The position numbers were made by a program, and so were the translations under genes. A stretch of DNA of 64,000 bases from positions 1,403,838-1,467,837 of the forward strand of contig NZ_JAAMOX010000001.1 of assembly GCF_011758565.1 (NCBI RefSeq). The letters run 5' to 3'. Position 1 is the stretch's first letter, and the number at the start of each line of letters is the position of its first letter. Shown here piece by piece: positions 10,078 through 19,295 of this stretch. The stretch comes from Lysinibacter cavernae (GTDB taxonomy: Bacteria; Actinomycetota; Actinomycetes; Actinomycetales; Microbacteriaceae). The notes beneath the pieces are model-generated. The model did not search any database. It was not told the DNA's origin and was given only the letters and a program-made list of their open reading frames with translations.

Positions 10078-10135
10078 CAGATTGGTCGCAGAACCACTCA
10101 AACAGCACATCCGACGTGGATCTGCGACCAATCTG
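10078..10135. repeat. 58-bp palindromic element, copy A
   Basis: The left arm CAGATTGGTCGCAGAACCAC and the reverse complement of the right arm match at 19 of 20 bases, with an 18-base loop. Related copies lie at 10228-10285 and 28947-29004. Confidence 0.85.
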
Positions 10136-10227
10136 AAGAGAGTTATCGCCCAGACGTGCTCACGCGAACCTCACCCACCCCGCTCGAGCTGAACCGGCAC
10201 GAGCCTGACCCGCGAGCTCAGGGGAAA

Positions 10228-10285
10228 CAGAATGGTCGCAGATGCACCCAACGCGGGTTGTGTGGGTGGATGTGTGACCAATCTG
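10228..10285. repeat. 58-bp palindromic element, copy B
   Basis: The left arm begins CAGAATGGTCGCAGAT and the right arm ends GACCAATCTG. It has about four mismatches between arms and the same overall length as copy A. Confidence 0.8.
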
Positions 10286-10385
10286 AGCGAATTTCAGGCA
10301 ACTCAGGCGCGAGACGCGCGAGCCCAACCGAAGCGCGAGTTTCGCGAGCCACTAGAACTACGCGAGCCTGAGCGAGTAACGCGAG

Positions 10386-11342
10386 CTACGAGAGGCCAAG
10401 CGACGCGCGAATGAGCGCTTTGTTCATCTTGTTTGAGACGCGCACTCCGTCGCCAGCCGCGATCATGAGCTGCTCGGGACCGGGAGGCGTGATGTCGCCG
10501 GCGGCATAGACGCCGGGGACGCTTGTCTCGCCTGACTCACTCACGAGGAGCAGGCCCCATTCGTTGCGTCGGGGCGCGAGGACGCCGAGGTACTGCACCG
10601 AGGCATTCCAGCGGGGTCGCACAAAACCACCAACGCACGGGATGACCGTGCCGTCGACAAGGCGAACGCCCGTCATATCGGCGCGCTCGCCCTCAATGTC
10701 GGCCACTTCGCGGCGCTCGACGCGCACGCCCATACCTTCTAGCACGGCCTGCTCGTCGGCCGAGATCGTGTCGGCCCCGTTCGTAAATACCGTGAGGTCG
10801 CGGCTGAACTGCGTGATGAGCAGCGCTCGATCGAAGACGTCGGTGGTCTCGCCAATAAAGGCGAGCGGTTTGCCGCTCTTCTCGAAGCCGTCGCATTCGC
10901 TGCAGCTGTGCATCGCGGTGCCATAGTAGGCGCGAAGCGTTGGCAACTTCGGGAGCTCCTCGACGAGGCCTGAGGCGACCAGCACGAGGCGTGCCGTGAC
11001 ATCCACGTCTGGAGCGTTGCGGACTCCGGCACCGCGCAGGCGGAAGCCGGAGCGGCCCTTCGTATCGGCCGGGTCAAGCGGCTCAACCGAGCTGACAAGC
11101 GCCTGCGAGAACGATGCCCGCTCGTAGCCCTCGAACTCTTCGCGGCCGAGCTGGCGGAAGACAAGCGGAGGGGCCCCATCGCGGGTCAGGAAGCCGTGTG
11201 ACTGCAATGTTGCCGCATGCCGCGGCCTGTTGCTGTCAACGATGAGCACATCGCGGTTTGCGCGTACGAGGTTGAGGCCTGCGGCAAGCCCTGCCGGCCC
11301 TCCCCCAATAATGACAACGTCGTAGTCGAAGTGCTCAGTCAC
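10386..11342 (-). CDS. Thioredoxin-reductase-like FAD/NAD(P) oxidoreductase
   Basis: A protein of 318 residues. The FAD-binding G-G-G-P-A-G-L-A-A-G lies near residues 12-21. A redox C-S-E-C followed by D-G corresponds to the C-x-x-C-D-G of thioredoxin reductases, and A-A-G-D-I near the C-terminus closes the FAD site. It probably reduces a thioredoxin-like partner or another disulfide substrate with NAD(P)H. The NAD(P)-binding glycine motif is degenerate (I-G-E-T-T-D), which is unlike true TrxB. It starts 2 bases after gltX and so is likely cotranscribed with it. Confidence 0.8.
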   Translation of the reverse strand: MTEHFDYDVVIIGGGPAGLAAGLNLVRANRDVLIVDSNRPRHAATLQSHGFLTRDGAPPLVFRQLGREEFEGYERASFSQALVSSVEPLDPADTKGRSGFRLRGAGVRNAPDVDVTARLVLVASGLVEELPKLPTLRAYYGTAMHSCSECDGFEKSGKPLAFIGETTDVFDRALLITQFSRDLTVFTNGADTISADEQAVLEGMGVRVERREVADIEGERADMTGVRLVDGTVIPCVGGFVRPRWNASVQYLGVLAPRRNEWGLLLVSESGETSVPGVYAAGDITPPGPEQLMIAAGDGVRVSNKMNKALIRASLGLS

Positions 11343-11344
11343 GG

Positions 11345-12871
11345 CTAGCCCTCTCTGCTGGCGGCGAAACGGATGAGGCGGTCGCGCGTCTCGGCGCGGC
11401 CAAGGATCTCGATGGATTCGAAGAGCGGCGGCGATACCCGGCGCCCTGACAGCGCGGTGCGCAGCGGGCCGTACGCGATGCGCGGCTTGAGGCCAAGGCC
11501 CTCGATGAGCGTCGAGGAGAGCGCTGCCTGGATGCCCTCTGGGTTCCAGTCGGCGTCAACAACGGCATCCAGCGCCCCGATTGAGGCGTTCACGATGTCG
11601 GCGGCGTTCTCAGGCATTCCCTTGAGCGCGTCGGCCTGGTATTCGATCTGCTCGCCGGGAAGGAAGAGGAAGTTCAGCATGTCGACCGCTTCGCTGAGCA
11701 CCGTGATGCGCTCCTGAATGAGCGGTGCCGCGGCCTCAAGGATGCCCTGCTCGCGCTGGCTGAGCGGCTCGGTGAGCACTCCCCCCGCAACGAGATACGG
11801 GATGAGGCGCTCGGTGAAGTCGGCGAGGTCGAGCAGGCGAATGTGGTCGCCGTTGATCGAGTCGGCCTTCTTCTGGTCAAAGCGTGCTGGGTTCGGGTTG
11901 ACGTTGACAACGTCGAACGCGGCAACCATCTCGTCAATACTGAACACGTCGCGGTCTGGCGCGAGCGACCATCCGAGCAGCGACAGATAGTTGATCAGGC
12001 CCTCTGGGATGAAGCCGCGATCGCGGTGGTGGAAGAGGTTTGCCTGCGGGTCGCGCTTCGAGAGCTTTTTGTTGCCCTCGCCCATCACGTAGGGCAGGTG
12101 GCCAAAGAGCGGGATGAACGTGGTGATGCCAATGTCGATGAGCGCGTGATACAGCGCGATCTGGCGGGGCGTCGACGAGAGCAGGTCTTCGCCGCGCAGC
12201 ACGTGGGTGACGCCCATGAGCGCGTCATCAACGGGGTTCACGAGCGTGTAGAGGGGCTTGCCGTTTGGCCGCACGACAACAAAGTCGGTGAAGGATCCCT
12301 CTGGGAACGTGATGTCGCCGCGCACGAGGTCGGTGAAGGAGAGGTCAGTGTCTGGCACACGAAGGCGGAGAGCGGGCTCTCGGCCCTCTGCGCGGAACGC
12401 GGCCTTCTGCTCATCGGTCAGGTTGCGGTCGTAGTTGTCGTAGCCAAGCTGCTTCGGGCGGCCGGCAGCTTCGTTGCGGACATCGATCTCGTCGGCGTTC
12501 GAGAAGCTCTCGTAGACGTGCCCTGACGACACCAGCTTGGCGATGACCTCTTGGTAGATGTCGGAGCGCTGCGACTGGCGGTAGGGGCCGTGGGGCCCGC
12601 CAACGTCGATGCCCTCGTCCCAGTCGAGGCGCAGCCAGCGCATGGCCTCGATGACCTGCTGGTAGCTCTCTTCGCTGTCACGAGCTTCGTCGGTGTCTTC
12701 GATGCGGAAGACGAGCTTTCCCCCCGTGTGCCTTGCGTAGGCCCAGTTGAAGAGGGCCGTGCGAACGAGGCCAACGTGGGGCGTTCCGGTCGGAGACGGG
12801 CAGAACCGAACTCGAACGTCGCTACCGGTGGCCGTGGAAAATGGGTGGTTAGTTAGCTCAGACATCCCCAC
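11345..12871 (-). CDS. gltX: Glutamyl-tRNA synthetase
   Basis: A protein of 508 residues. The class I HIGH-type signature [10 protein letters not shown] is at 25-34 and the KMSKS-type K-L-S-K-R is at 269-273. It charges tRNA-Glu with glutamate in the cytoplasm. The start could be GTG 12871 or the ATG two codons later (12865). It is followed closely by the reductase gene; tRNA-Gln and tRNA-Glu lie farther downstream on the same strand, a usual actinobacterial neighbourhood. Confidence 0.97.
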   Translation of the reverse strand: MGMSELTNHPFSTATGSDVRVRFCPSPTGTPHVGLVRTALFNWAYARHTGGKLVFRIEDTDEARDSEESYQQVIEAMRWLRLDWDEGIDVGGPHGPYRQSQRSDIYQEVIAKLVSSGHVYESFSNADEIDVRNEAAGRPKQLGYDNYDRNLTDEQKAAFRAEGREPALRLRVPDTDLSFTDLVRGDITFPEGSFTDFVVVRPNGKPLYTLVNPVDDALMGVTHVLRGEDLLSSTPRQIALYHALIDIGITTFIPLFGHLPYVMGEGNKKLSKRDPQANLFHHRDRGFIPEGLINYLSLLGWSLAPDRDVFSIDEMVAAFDVVNVNPNPARFDQKKADSINGDHIRLLDLADFTERLIPYLVAGGVLTEPLSQREQGILEAAAPLIQERITVLSEAVDMLNFLFLPGEQIEYQADALKGMPENAADIVNASIGALDAVVDADWNPEGIQAALSSTLIEGLGLKPRIAYGPLRTALSGRRVSPPLFESIEILGRAETRDRLIRFAASREG

Positions 12872-12901
12872 AATCCTAATCTAGTCGCGGGGCCCGCCCG
12901 T

Positions 12902-13561
12902 CTAGGAAGGTTGCTGCGGGATAGCACCGGTGTCTACCGACAGCAGCAGCGGCTCACGAACCGCACGAGTCGCGGGCTTTTTCGGGTCATAACCGAAGCG
13001 AAGCAGCGGGATCGTGATGTTGCAGAGCGGGCCGATGAAGAGCGCAAACGCGACGGTTCCGAAGCCAACGTTGCCGCCAAGCAGCCAGCCGATACCAAGC
13101 ACGGTGACCTCAACCATCGTGCGGCCAACCCAGATTGGCCATCCGGTTCGTGCATGGATGCCGGTCATGAGTCCGTCGCGCGGACCAGGCCCAAAACCGG
13201 CGCCGATATAGAGACCACTGGCAACGGCAAGCAGCAACAGGCCGGCTACGAAGGTGCCAATTTGCGCGAGGAGTCCAACTGGGGTTGGGAAGATAAGCAG
13301 GCCCCACTCGATAGCAGGCCCAACCGCAAGCAGATTGAGCACGGTACCAACACCCGGCTTCTGGCGAAGCGGAATCCAAAAGAGCAGCACAACCGCGCCG
13401 CTCAGCACGGTGACGAGGCCAATGCTCATACCGGTTTTGATGGCGATGCCCTGGGCGAAGACGGTCCACGGATCGAGGCCAAGCGCCGCATCAATCATGA
13501 GCGCGCACGCGAAACCAAAGAGAATGAGACCAATACCAAGACGAACCAGACGGAAAACCAT
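12902..13561 (-). CDS. YczE-like integral membrane protein
   Basis: From ATG 13561 it has 219 residues with about five hydrophobic helices. The G-L-D-P-W-T-V-F-A-Q-G and G-F-G-P-G-P-R-D-G-L-M-T segments are typical of the YczE/YitT-related family. Function in the family is poorly known. It is divergent from a MocR-type regulator only 62 bp away, a pairing (YczR-YczE) known in several bacteria, so it is probably controlled by that regulator. GGA lies 8 bases before the ATG. Confidence 0.8.
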   Translation of the reverse strand: MVFRLVRLGIGLILFGFACALMIDAALGLDPWTVFAQGIAIKTGMSIGLVTVLSGAVVLLFWIPLRQKPGVGTVLNLLAVGPAIEWGLLIFPTPVGLLAQIGTFVAGLLLLAVASGLYIGAGFGPGPRDGLMTGIHARTGWPIWVGRTMVEVTVLGIGWLLGGNVGFGTVAFALFIGPLCNITIPLLRFGYDPKKPATRAVREPLLLSVDTGAIPQQPS

Positions 13562-13587
13562 AAGCTCAATCCAATTGCAAAAATGGC

Positions 13588-13617
13588 TTGCAAGCAAGAG
13601 GCCAATATGCCTAGAGT
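13588..13617 (+). promoter_or_regulatory. Leaderless promoter of the MocR gene
   Basis: TTGCAA (13588-13593), an 18-bp spacer and TAGAGT (13612-13617) end six bases before the ATG at 13624, with no ribosome site. CTTGCAAG around the -35 is a perfect 8-bp palindrome and may be part of an operator for the divergent pair. Confidence 0.6.
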
Positions 13618-13623
13618 GGACTG

Positions 13624-15063
13624 ATGACGACGGTTACGCTTTCCGCCCGCAAGCTCGGCATCCTCCTGGCAGACTGGCGAACATCCGGCCCCGCCTACAC
13701 CGCGCTTGCCGACAGGATTGGCCTGCTCATCATCGATGGGCGCATCGCAGCCCACACCAGGCTGCCGGCCGAGCGCGAACTCGCCGAGGCGCTCATCCTC
13801 AGCCGCACAACCGTGTCGTCGGCCTACCGAGAGCTCCGCGAGCGCGGCTACCTGAGGAGTGTGCAGGGCTCAGGAAGCGTCACCCAGATTCCCCTCCGCG
13901 AGCGGGCATCCTCGCCCCTCGCCATTCCAGGGTCCCAACGCTACGACCTCACGGCCGCCTGTCCTGCCGCGTGGCCTGGGCTCCGTCAGCTCACTGAGCG
14001 AACGCTTGCCAACACCCCAGAAATCTTTGCCGACCGGGGCTACGACGTTGTCGGCATCCCCGAGCTGCGCGAGCGCATCGCCGCGCGCTACACGGAACGG
14101 GGGCTGCCAACAACGGCAGATCAAATCATGGTGACCATCGGCGCCCAGCACGCCATTAACCTCCTCAGCCGGTTCCTGCTGCGGCGAGGCGACCGCGCCC
14201 TCATCGAAAGCCCAAGCTACCCACACGCCTTTGACGCGCTCAACGCGACTGGCGCGCGACTCAACACCATCCCCGTTCGCTTTGAAGGTTGGGACGCCGA
14301 CGAAATAGAGGCCCTACTCAAGCGGGTCTCCCCCTCTGCCGCCTATCTCATCCCCGATTTCCACAACCCAACGGGAATGAGCATGCCGATTGAGACGCGG
14401 CGGCGAGTGATCAGGGCCGCCGAGCGCGAAGGAACGACGCTGATTATCGACGAGACAACGGCCGAGCTGCCGTTTGATCTCGCGCGGCAATCGATTCCCT
14501 TCGCCGCCGCGGTTCCAGAGGGCGAGGCCGACCACGTGGCCACCATCGGCTCCCTGAGCAAGACGGTGTGGGGCGGCCTGCGCATCGGCTGGGTTCGTTC
14601 GACTCCCTCAACAATCCGATCGCTTGTCGCCAGCCGGCCAACACACGACCTTGGCACGCCAACGTTCGACCAGCATGTCGCGCTCAACGCGTTCGATGAA
14701 CTCAACGACATCGTGCAATTCCGGTCGCAGCAGATCAACGCATCCTTCGCCGCGCTCACAACAGCACTTGAACGATACATTCCTGAGTGGACGCTCTTCC
14801 CTGCAGAGGGCGGCGTGTGCACATGGGCAAACCTTGGCGCTCCCGTGAGCTCCGCCCTCACCCTCGCGGCACACGCCAACGGCGTCGGGCTGACGGCTGG
14901 GCCACGCTTTGGACTGGACGGTGAAGGCGAACGGTTCTTGCGCCTCCCAATGAGCGGGCCTGCGGATGACCTCGACGGCGCCATCCAAGCCCTCGCCGAG
15001 GTCTGGCACTCGGTCATGGCAGGCAACCACACCGTCGCAGCGCCGCTTGTTGACGTTGTGTAG
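13624..15063 (+). CDS. MocR/PdxR-family regulator (GntR wHTH plus aminotransferase fold)
   Basis: A protein of 479 residues. A winged helix-turn-helix of GntR type occupies about 22-90 (L-P-A-E-R-E-L-A-E-A-L, S-R-T-T-V-S-S-A-Y-R-E-L). A fold-type I aminotransferase-like domain runs from about 107 to 470, with the PLP lysine in S-L-S-K-T-V-W-G-G-L-R (Lys313) and N-P-T-G at 248-251. Such proteins bind PLP and act as transcription factors. The divergent yczE-like gene is the likely target. Its stop codon abuts the stop of the convergent MFS gene. Confidence 0.9.
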   Translation: MTTVTLSARKLGILLADWRTSGPAYTALADRIGLLIIDGRIAAHTRLPAERELAEALILSRTTVSSAYRELRERGYLRSVQGSGSVTQIPLRERASSPLAIPGSQRYDLTAACPAAWPGLRQLTERTLANTPEIFADRGYDVVGIPELRERIAARYTERGLPTTADQIMVTIGAQHAINLLSRFLLRRGDRALIESPSYPHAFDALNATGARLNTIPVRFEGWDADEIEALLKRVSPSAAYLIPDFHNPTGMSMPIETRRRVIRAAEREGTTLIIDETTAELPFDLARQSIPFAAAVPEGEADHVATIGSLSKTVWGGLRIGWVRSTPSTIRSLVASRPTHDLGTPTFDQHVALNAFDELNDIVQFRSQQINASFAALTTALERYIPEWTLFPAEGGVCTWANLGAPVSSALTLAAHANGVGLTAGPRFGLDGEGERFLRLPMSGPADDLDGAIQALAEVWHSVMAGNHTVAAPLVDVV

Positions 15064-16428
15064 CTAGGCTGCGCGCACGCCCGGCTTGATGACAAGAAAC
15101 GCGATGATCGCGATCGCCGCAACAAGACCCATCGAGACGACGGAAAGCCCGCTGAATCCGATCGCGCCAAGCACGAGGCCTGCGGATGCGGCCGCGAGCG
15201 CGCCCGACGCATTCATGATCGTGTCCGACACGCCCTGGCGCTTTGTGCCGTCGCCAAGACCAGCATTCTGGGTGAGTAGCGTTGCGCCCGCAACCGTTGC
15301 CGCGCTCCAGCCAAGCCCGAGCAGGATGAGTCCAACCTGAACGGCAAGGTGACTCTCCCCCGAGGTCGAAGTCAGCACCAGCGACAACACGAGGATGCCA
15401 GCCCCAAGCAGGACAACCAGAGGGGCACCCCATTTGTCGCTCAGGATGCCAAAGACCGGCGCCATGATGAACATGCCTGCGATGTGCAGGCTGATAGTCA
15501 GGCCAACCACCTCAAGTGCTGCCCCGTGGCTCGTGAGGTGCACAGGGGTCATTGCCATCACCGAAACCATCACCGCGTGCGAGAGCGCCATGATGGCGAT
15601 GGCGGCGCGTTGACGGCCTCGGCGGGCGGCAAGCTGCACGGCCGATTCCACAACTGGGGCGGTGGATGCGGCAGGCACCTCGCCCCTGGCCTCAGCCTCG
15701 CTCGCGGCTTTCGCCTCGGCGGCATGCCGCTCGGTCCGCTTCTGGGCGGCAGTCAGCGCGACCCGCTGGCTCGTGAGCAGCGGATCGGGCCGGAGCGCAA
15801 AGAAGTAGAGCAGCGTCACGAGCGTCTGCGTCGTGAGCGTGAGTACAAACACGCCGGTCAGGTGCGGCATCCCGAGCGCAGCGCCGAGCACTTCGCCAGG
15901 TGAAAGCAGGTTCGGCCCGATGACCGAGCCAACGGTTGTTGACCAGACCACGAGGGAAAGGTCGCGGCCGCGCCGCTTCGGTGTGGCAAGGTCAGCTGCG
16001 GCAAAGCGCGACTGGTATTGCACCGCTGATGCCGTTCCCATGAAAGCGAGGCCTAGCAGCAGCATCCAGAACAGGCCAAGCGTTGCAGCCGTAATGACGA
16101 TCAGCACGCCGAGGCCCGCGGCAAGGCTGCCAACGCTCAGCGAGATCCGGCGTCCCTTTTTGCCCGCCAGCCTGGCGAGCGGATACGCAAGGATCGCGGC
16201 GCCGAGGGTCGTCATGGTGGCGGCCATGCCAGACCAGGCCGGGTCGCCGGAGATCTCCGCCGCGAGCAGGGCTCCAACCGACAGCGAGGCGCCAAAGCCA
16301 AGGCCGGCGAGGATTTGCCCGGCAACAAGAATGCCGATGGTGCGCCGCTGGAGCGACACGATTCCCGGCGAACTCAGCTCAGTCGTGATCGCAATGGCTG
16401 CTGTGCTCGGGGCTTGGCTGGCGGTCAT
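15064..16428 (-). CDS. MFS transporter
   Basis: A protein of 454 residues with about twelve hydrophobic segments, the loop 2-3 motif R-L-A-G-K-K-G-R-R near 85 and a long charged central loop (about 220-260, K-R-T-E-R-H-A-A-E-A-K). It is probably a proton-driven drug or metabolite exporter. The ATG overlaps the end of the lysR gene by four bases and its GGAG ribosome site is inside lysR, so the two are coupled. Substrate unknown. Confidence 0.87.
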   Translation of the reverse strand: MTASQAPSTAAIAITTELSSPGIVSLQRRTIGILVAGQILAGLGFGASLSVGALLAAEISGDPAWSGMAATMTTLGAAILAYPLARLAGKKGRRISLSVGSLAAGLGVLIVITAATLGLFWMLLLGLAFMGTASAVQYQSRFAAADLATPKRRGRDLSLVVWSTTVGSVIGPNLLSPGEVLGAALGMPHLTGVFVLTLTTQTLVTLLYFFALRPDPLLTSQRVALTAAQKRTERHAAEAKAASEAEARGEVPAASTAPVVESAVQLAARRGRQRAAIAIMALSHAVMVSVMAMTPVHLTSHGAALEVVGLTISLHIAGMFIMAPVFGILSDKWGAPLVVLLGAGILVLSLVLTSTSGESHLAVQVGLILLGLGWSAATVAGATLLTQNAGLGDGTKRQGVSDTIMNASGALAAASAGLVLGAIGFSGLSVVSMGLVAAIAIIAFLVIKPGVRAA

Positions 16429-17417
16429 CGGTGACTCCTAGGGGTTGCTGGCTGATGCGCGTATTCGAGGTGCCACATGGCAGGGTCAAGCTGTCGGCAG
16501 GCTTCGCGCGCGGCCGCAACGGCTGGCGCATCGCCGGCGCTGAGCGGCGAGACGAGGCTCAGGATGCGGTGGTTATCCTCTCGGATGGGCAGCACGACAG
16601 CCTCAGCTGGCAACGACTGCGCGGCGGCTACGGCGAGGCGGGGCACAAGAGCCACGGCGAGGGAGGCGGCAACCATGCTCATGACGGCGACGATGTTATC
16701 GGTTTCGTGGCTGATCCTCGGCGTAAAACCGCTCGACTCGGCCGCCGCAACGAGGTGCCCCCTGCAACGTGGGCAGCCGGCAATCCAGGTCTCGTCGGAC
16801 AGCTGCGCAAGCGAGACCCGCGCCTCGCCGGCGAGCGGGTGATTGGCTGGCAGCGCGACAAACATTTCTTCGCGCCAGAGGTGCTCAACGCGGAGGCCTG
16901 GGAGGGATTCTCCGATGAGTCCAACCCCATCACCCGGATAGCTGAAGGTGAGCGCAACATCGAGGTCTCCCTGGCGGACGGCATCAATCGCCTGGGGCGG
17001 CTCAAGCTCTCGGTAGCTTGTTGCGAGGCCAGGATGCTCGGCCCTGATGCGTTTCAACAGCTCGGGAACAATGACAGCGGATGCCGACGGGAACGACGCG
17101 AGCCGCAGGCGCCCGCTGCGGAGTCCGGAGAGCTCGGCGAGGCCGCTCACGGCGTGCTCAAGTTCGGCAACGATGACGCGGGCGTGACGCGCCAGCACCT
17201 CTCCGGCTTCGGTGAGGCGCACTCCCCTGCCAGCACGCTCGATCACGGCGAGCCCGAGTTTTGTTTCGAGCCGCTTTAGCTGCTGGCTCACCGCTGGCTG
17301 GCTGAACTGCAGTTCTGCGGCGGCAGCGGTGATGGAGCCGGTACGACTGAGCGCATCGATAACTCTCAGCGCGCGCAGGTCAAGATCGTCGAGGGCTGGG
17401 AGTCTTGGTGGTGGCAT
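16425..17417 (-). CDS. LysR-family transcriptional regulator
   Basis: From ATG 17417 it has 330 residues. The N-terminal helix-turn-helix reads L-R-A-L-R-V-I-D-A-L-S-R-T-G-S, A-A-A-E-L-Q-F-S-Q-P-A-V-S-Q-Q-L-K-R-L-E; a periplasmic-binding-like effector domain follows. It is divergent from the class V aminotransferase gene at 17502 and coupled to the MFS gene, so it likely controls both. An upstream in-frame start at 17462 would reach into the shared promoter. Confidence 0.9.
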   Translation of the reverse strand: MPPPRLPALDDLDLRALRVIDALSRTGSITAAAAELQFSQPAVSQQLKRLETKLGLAVIERAGRGVRLTEAGEVLARHARVIVAELEHAVSGLAELSGLRSGRLRLASFPSASAVIVPELLKRIRAEHPGLATSYRELEPPQAIDAVRQGDLDVALTFSYPGDGVGLIGESLPGLRVEHLWREEMFVALPANHPLAGEARVSLAQLSDETWIAGCPRCRGHLVAAAESSGFTPRISHETDNIVAVMSMVAASLAVALVPRLAVAAAQSLPAEAVVLPIREDNHRILSLVSPLSAGDAPAVAAAREACRQLDPAMWHLEYAHQPATPRSHR

Positions 17418-17468
17418 CACCCTCAAAACATAACACATAGCCATTCTTTCTATAACAAACATTCACTT

Positions 17469-17495
17469 TTGTAATGAGTCGAACTGCCATAGCCT
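17469..17495 (+). promoter_or_regulatory. Probable leaderless promoter of the aminotransferase gene
   Basis: TAGCCT (17490-17495) ends six bases before ATG 17502, and TTGTAA (17469-17474) may be the -35, although the 15-bp spacer is short. AT-rich sequence at 17420-17470 is the likely LysR binding area. Confidence 0.4.
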
Positions 17496-17501
17496 TGATG
17501 C

Positions 17502-18596
17502 ATGAATCAGGACAACACGGCGGGCGGCGACGCAGCATCCACCCTCAGCATCACCAAAGCGGCAACCCATTTCAGCGCGCCGGCCGGGTATCTGTCCGCC
17601 TGCACCATGGGACTGCCAACCCGCGAAACGCTTGCCGCCCTCCGCGCAGACCTCGACAGCTGGGAGCGCGCAGAAACCTCAGCAGCTTCGTACGGCGACC
17701 TGGTCCAGGAGAGCCGCGAACTCTACGCCAAGATCGTTGGCACCACGGCGAGCAACGTTGCGACCGGATCACAAACCTCAACCCTCGTCGGCACAGTCGC
17801 CTCAAACGTTCCGGATGGCGCCAAGATCCTCTGCGTTGACGGCGATTTCAGCTCGGTCGCGCATCCGTTTGTGCAGCAGGCCCACCGCGGAGTCACCGTT
17901 CGTTACGCTCCGGCAGACCAACTTGCCGAACACATCACCCCAGACACCCATATGGTCACGTTCTCGCTTGTGCAATCGGCAACTGGCAGCATCGCCCGTA
18001 GCGCCGACATCGTTGCGGCCGCCCAACGCAATAACGCACTGACCCTGTGCGATCTCACACAGGCGACCGGCTGGCTGCCGGTCAACGCCGACGATTTTGA
18101 CCTCACCGTATGCCACACGTATAAGTGGCTGTGCATCCCCCGCGGCGTCGCGTTCATGACGGTGAGCCCCGAGCTTCAGCAGCGCTATCACGCGCCAAAC
18201 GCGGGCTGGTATTCCTCCGAAAACGTCTGGGGCGCCTGCTACGCACCAACCATGCCGCTCGCATCCGACGCCCGCCGCTTTGATGTCTCGCCAGCCTGGC
18301 AGGCCTGGGTTGGGGCGCGCGAGGCGCTCAGCTTCTTTGCGAGCCTCGATATGGACGAGGTCCGCGATCACAACGTCGCGCTCGGCAACGAGCTGTGCCG
18401 GGGCCTTGGCATCACGGAGGCCAACCAGGCCATCGTTGCCTGGCCGGATGCCGATGGTTCACGCCTCGCAGCGCTCAAGGATGCCGGCATCACCGCATCC
18501 GGTAGGGCCGGTCGCGTCAGGGTCGCGTTCCACCTCTGGAACACGTCAGACGATGTGAACGCAGTGTTGGCCGCTGTCTTGGATGCCGTGGACTAG
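17502..18596 (+). CDS. Class V aminotransferase-fold PLP enzyme
   Basis: A protein of 364 residues. The PLP lysine is in C-H-T-Y-K-W-L (Lys208) and the preceding D-L-T-Q-A-T-G-W (184-191) supplies the PLP-pyridine aspartate. This is the class V (kynureninase/cysteine desulfurase-like) fold. The reaction cannot be told from the sequence. It is divergent from lysR, overlaps the convergent VanZ-like gene by four bases, and is likely LysR-controlled. Confidence 0.82.
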   Translation: MNQDNTAGGDAASTLSITKAATHFSAPAGYLSACTMGLPTRETLAALRADLDSWERAETSAASYGDLVQESRELYAKIVGTTASNVATGSQTSTLVGTVASNVPDGAKILCVDGDFSSVAHPFVQQAHRGVTVRYAPADQLAEHITPDTHMVTFSLVQSATGSIARSADIVAAAQRNNALTLCDLTQATGWLPVNADDFDLTVCHTYKWLCIPRGVAFMTVSPELQQRYHAPNAGWYSSENVWGACYAPTMPLASDARRFDVSPAWQAWVGAREALSFFASLDMDEVRDHNVALGNELCRGLGITEANQAIVAWPDADGSRLAALKDAGITASGRAGRVRVAFHLWNTSDDVNAVLAAVLDAVD

Positions 18597-19054
18597 GCCA
18601 GCGACGCGAGACGGGCCCGCTGGGTACTGCGCGCGGCAATTTTGCGCCGCTCGCCGATGGTCAGCACGAGCCCAAGGACAACGCCGAGCACCGCCCCCGC
18701 TGAATTTGCCACGAGGTCGCGGGGGTCAGAGACCCTGCCGGGAATAACGAGCTGCGCCGTTTCGATGCCCACCGTGAGCAGGCACGACAGGATGATCGAC
18801 AGCCACCAAAAACGGCGGCCAAATAGCAACAAGAAAAAGAGCCCAATCGGCACAAACATGGCGATGTTTGCCATGAATTCGGCCTCGTTATAGCCGATCC
18901 ACGCCGTTGCCTCATAACGATCAAAGAATGCAATGGCCTGCCAGACAAACCCGACTGAGTTGTCATCAAGCGGCTGCGGGCCAAGTGTGATCCAGCCAAC
19001 AACAGCAAGATAGCCAAGGGTGAGCAGGCTGAGAATTGGATGGCGATGGAACAT
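18593..19054 (-). CDS. VanZ-like membrane protein
   Basis: From ATG 19054 it has 153 residues. About four helices are visible, with the family segments N-I-A-M-F-V-P-I-G, G-I-E-T-A-Q and R-V-S-D-P-R-D-L-V-A-N-S-A-G. VanZ-like proteins are small membrane proteins, sometimes linked to glycopeptide tolerance. A longer frame reaches 19396, but that extension crosses the palindromic repeat and looks non-coding. Confidence 0.82.
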   Translation of the reverse strand: MFHRHPILSLLTLGYLAVVGWITLGPQPLDDNSVGFVWQAIAFFDRYEATAWIGYNEAEFMANIAMFVPIGLFFLLLFGRRFWWLSIILSCLLTVGIETAQLVIPGRVSDPRDLVANSAGAVLGVVLGLVLTIGERRKIAARSTQRARLASLA

Positions 19055-19157
19055 CCCGTCAGTCTGGCAGCGCATTCTGGACAAGCACCGAGCGAACGGT
19101 GACTGAACCCTGAACGCCCCGCTCTCCCCTTCCTCCTTCCCTCTCCCCTCTTTCTCA

Positions 19158-19228
19158 GCTCGTGGGGTGCAATATTGCTCGTGGGGTGCAATATTTCGCG
19201 CCCCACGAGCACGAACGCACCCCACGAG
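19158..19228. repeat. GTGGGGTGC palindromic element, copy 1
   Basis: Two exact, adjacent 19-bp direct copies (GCTCGTGGGGTGCAATATT at 19158-19176 and 19177-19195) are followed by two inverted partial copies containing CCCCACGAG. It lies between the divergent VanZ-like and RecQ-like genes. A related element is at 44805-44874. Confidence 0.85.
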
Positions 19229-19295
19229 GGGGTGGAGGGGCCGAGAGGCGGAGGGGGCCCGGCTGGTTGTCGGAGGCCTGTGCCACACTGGCTGG

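Larger units (their letters stand above)
9780..10385. other. Repeat-rich intergenic region without a supported gene
   Basis: About 600 bases between tRNA-Gln and the thioredoxin-reductase-like gene. It holds the octamer array (9918-10035), two copies of the 58-bp palindromic element, and several spaced CGCGAG words at about 10315-10390. Open frames crossing it are made of the repeats and are not credible genes. Confidence 0.7.

Noticed and set aside
9649-10192. Open frames over the octamer array
   Set aside because: The predicted proteins are only the translated repeat and overlap tRNA-Gln.
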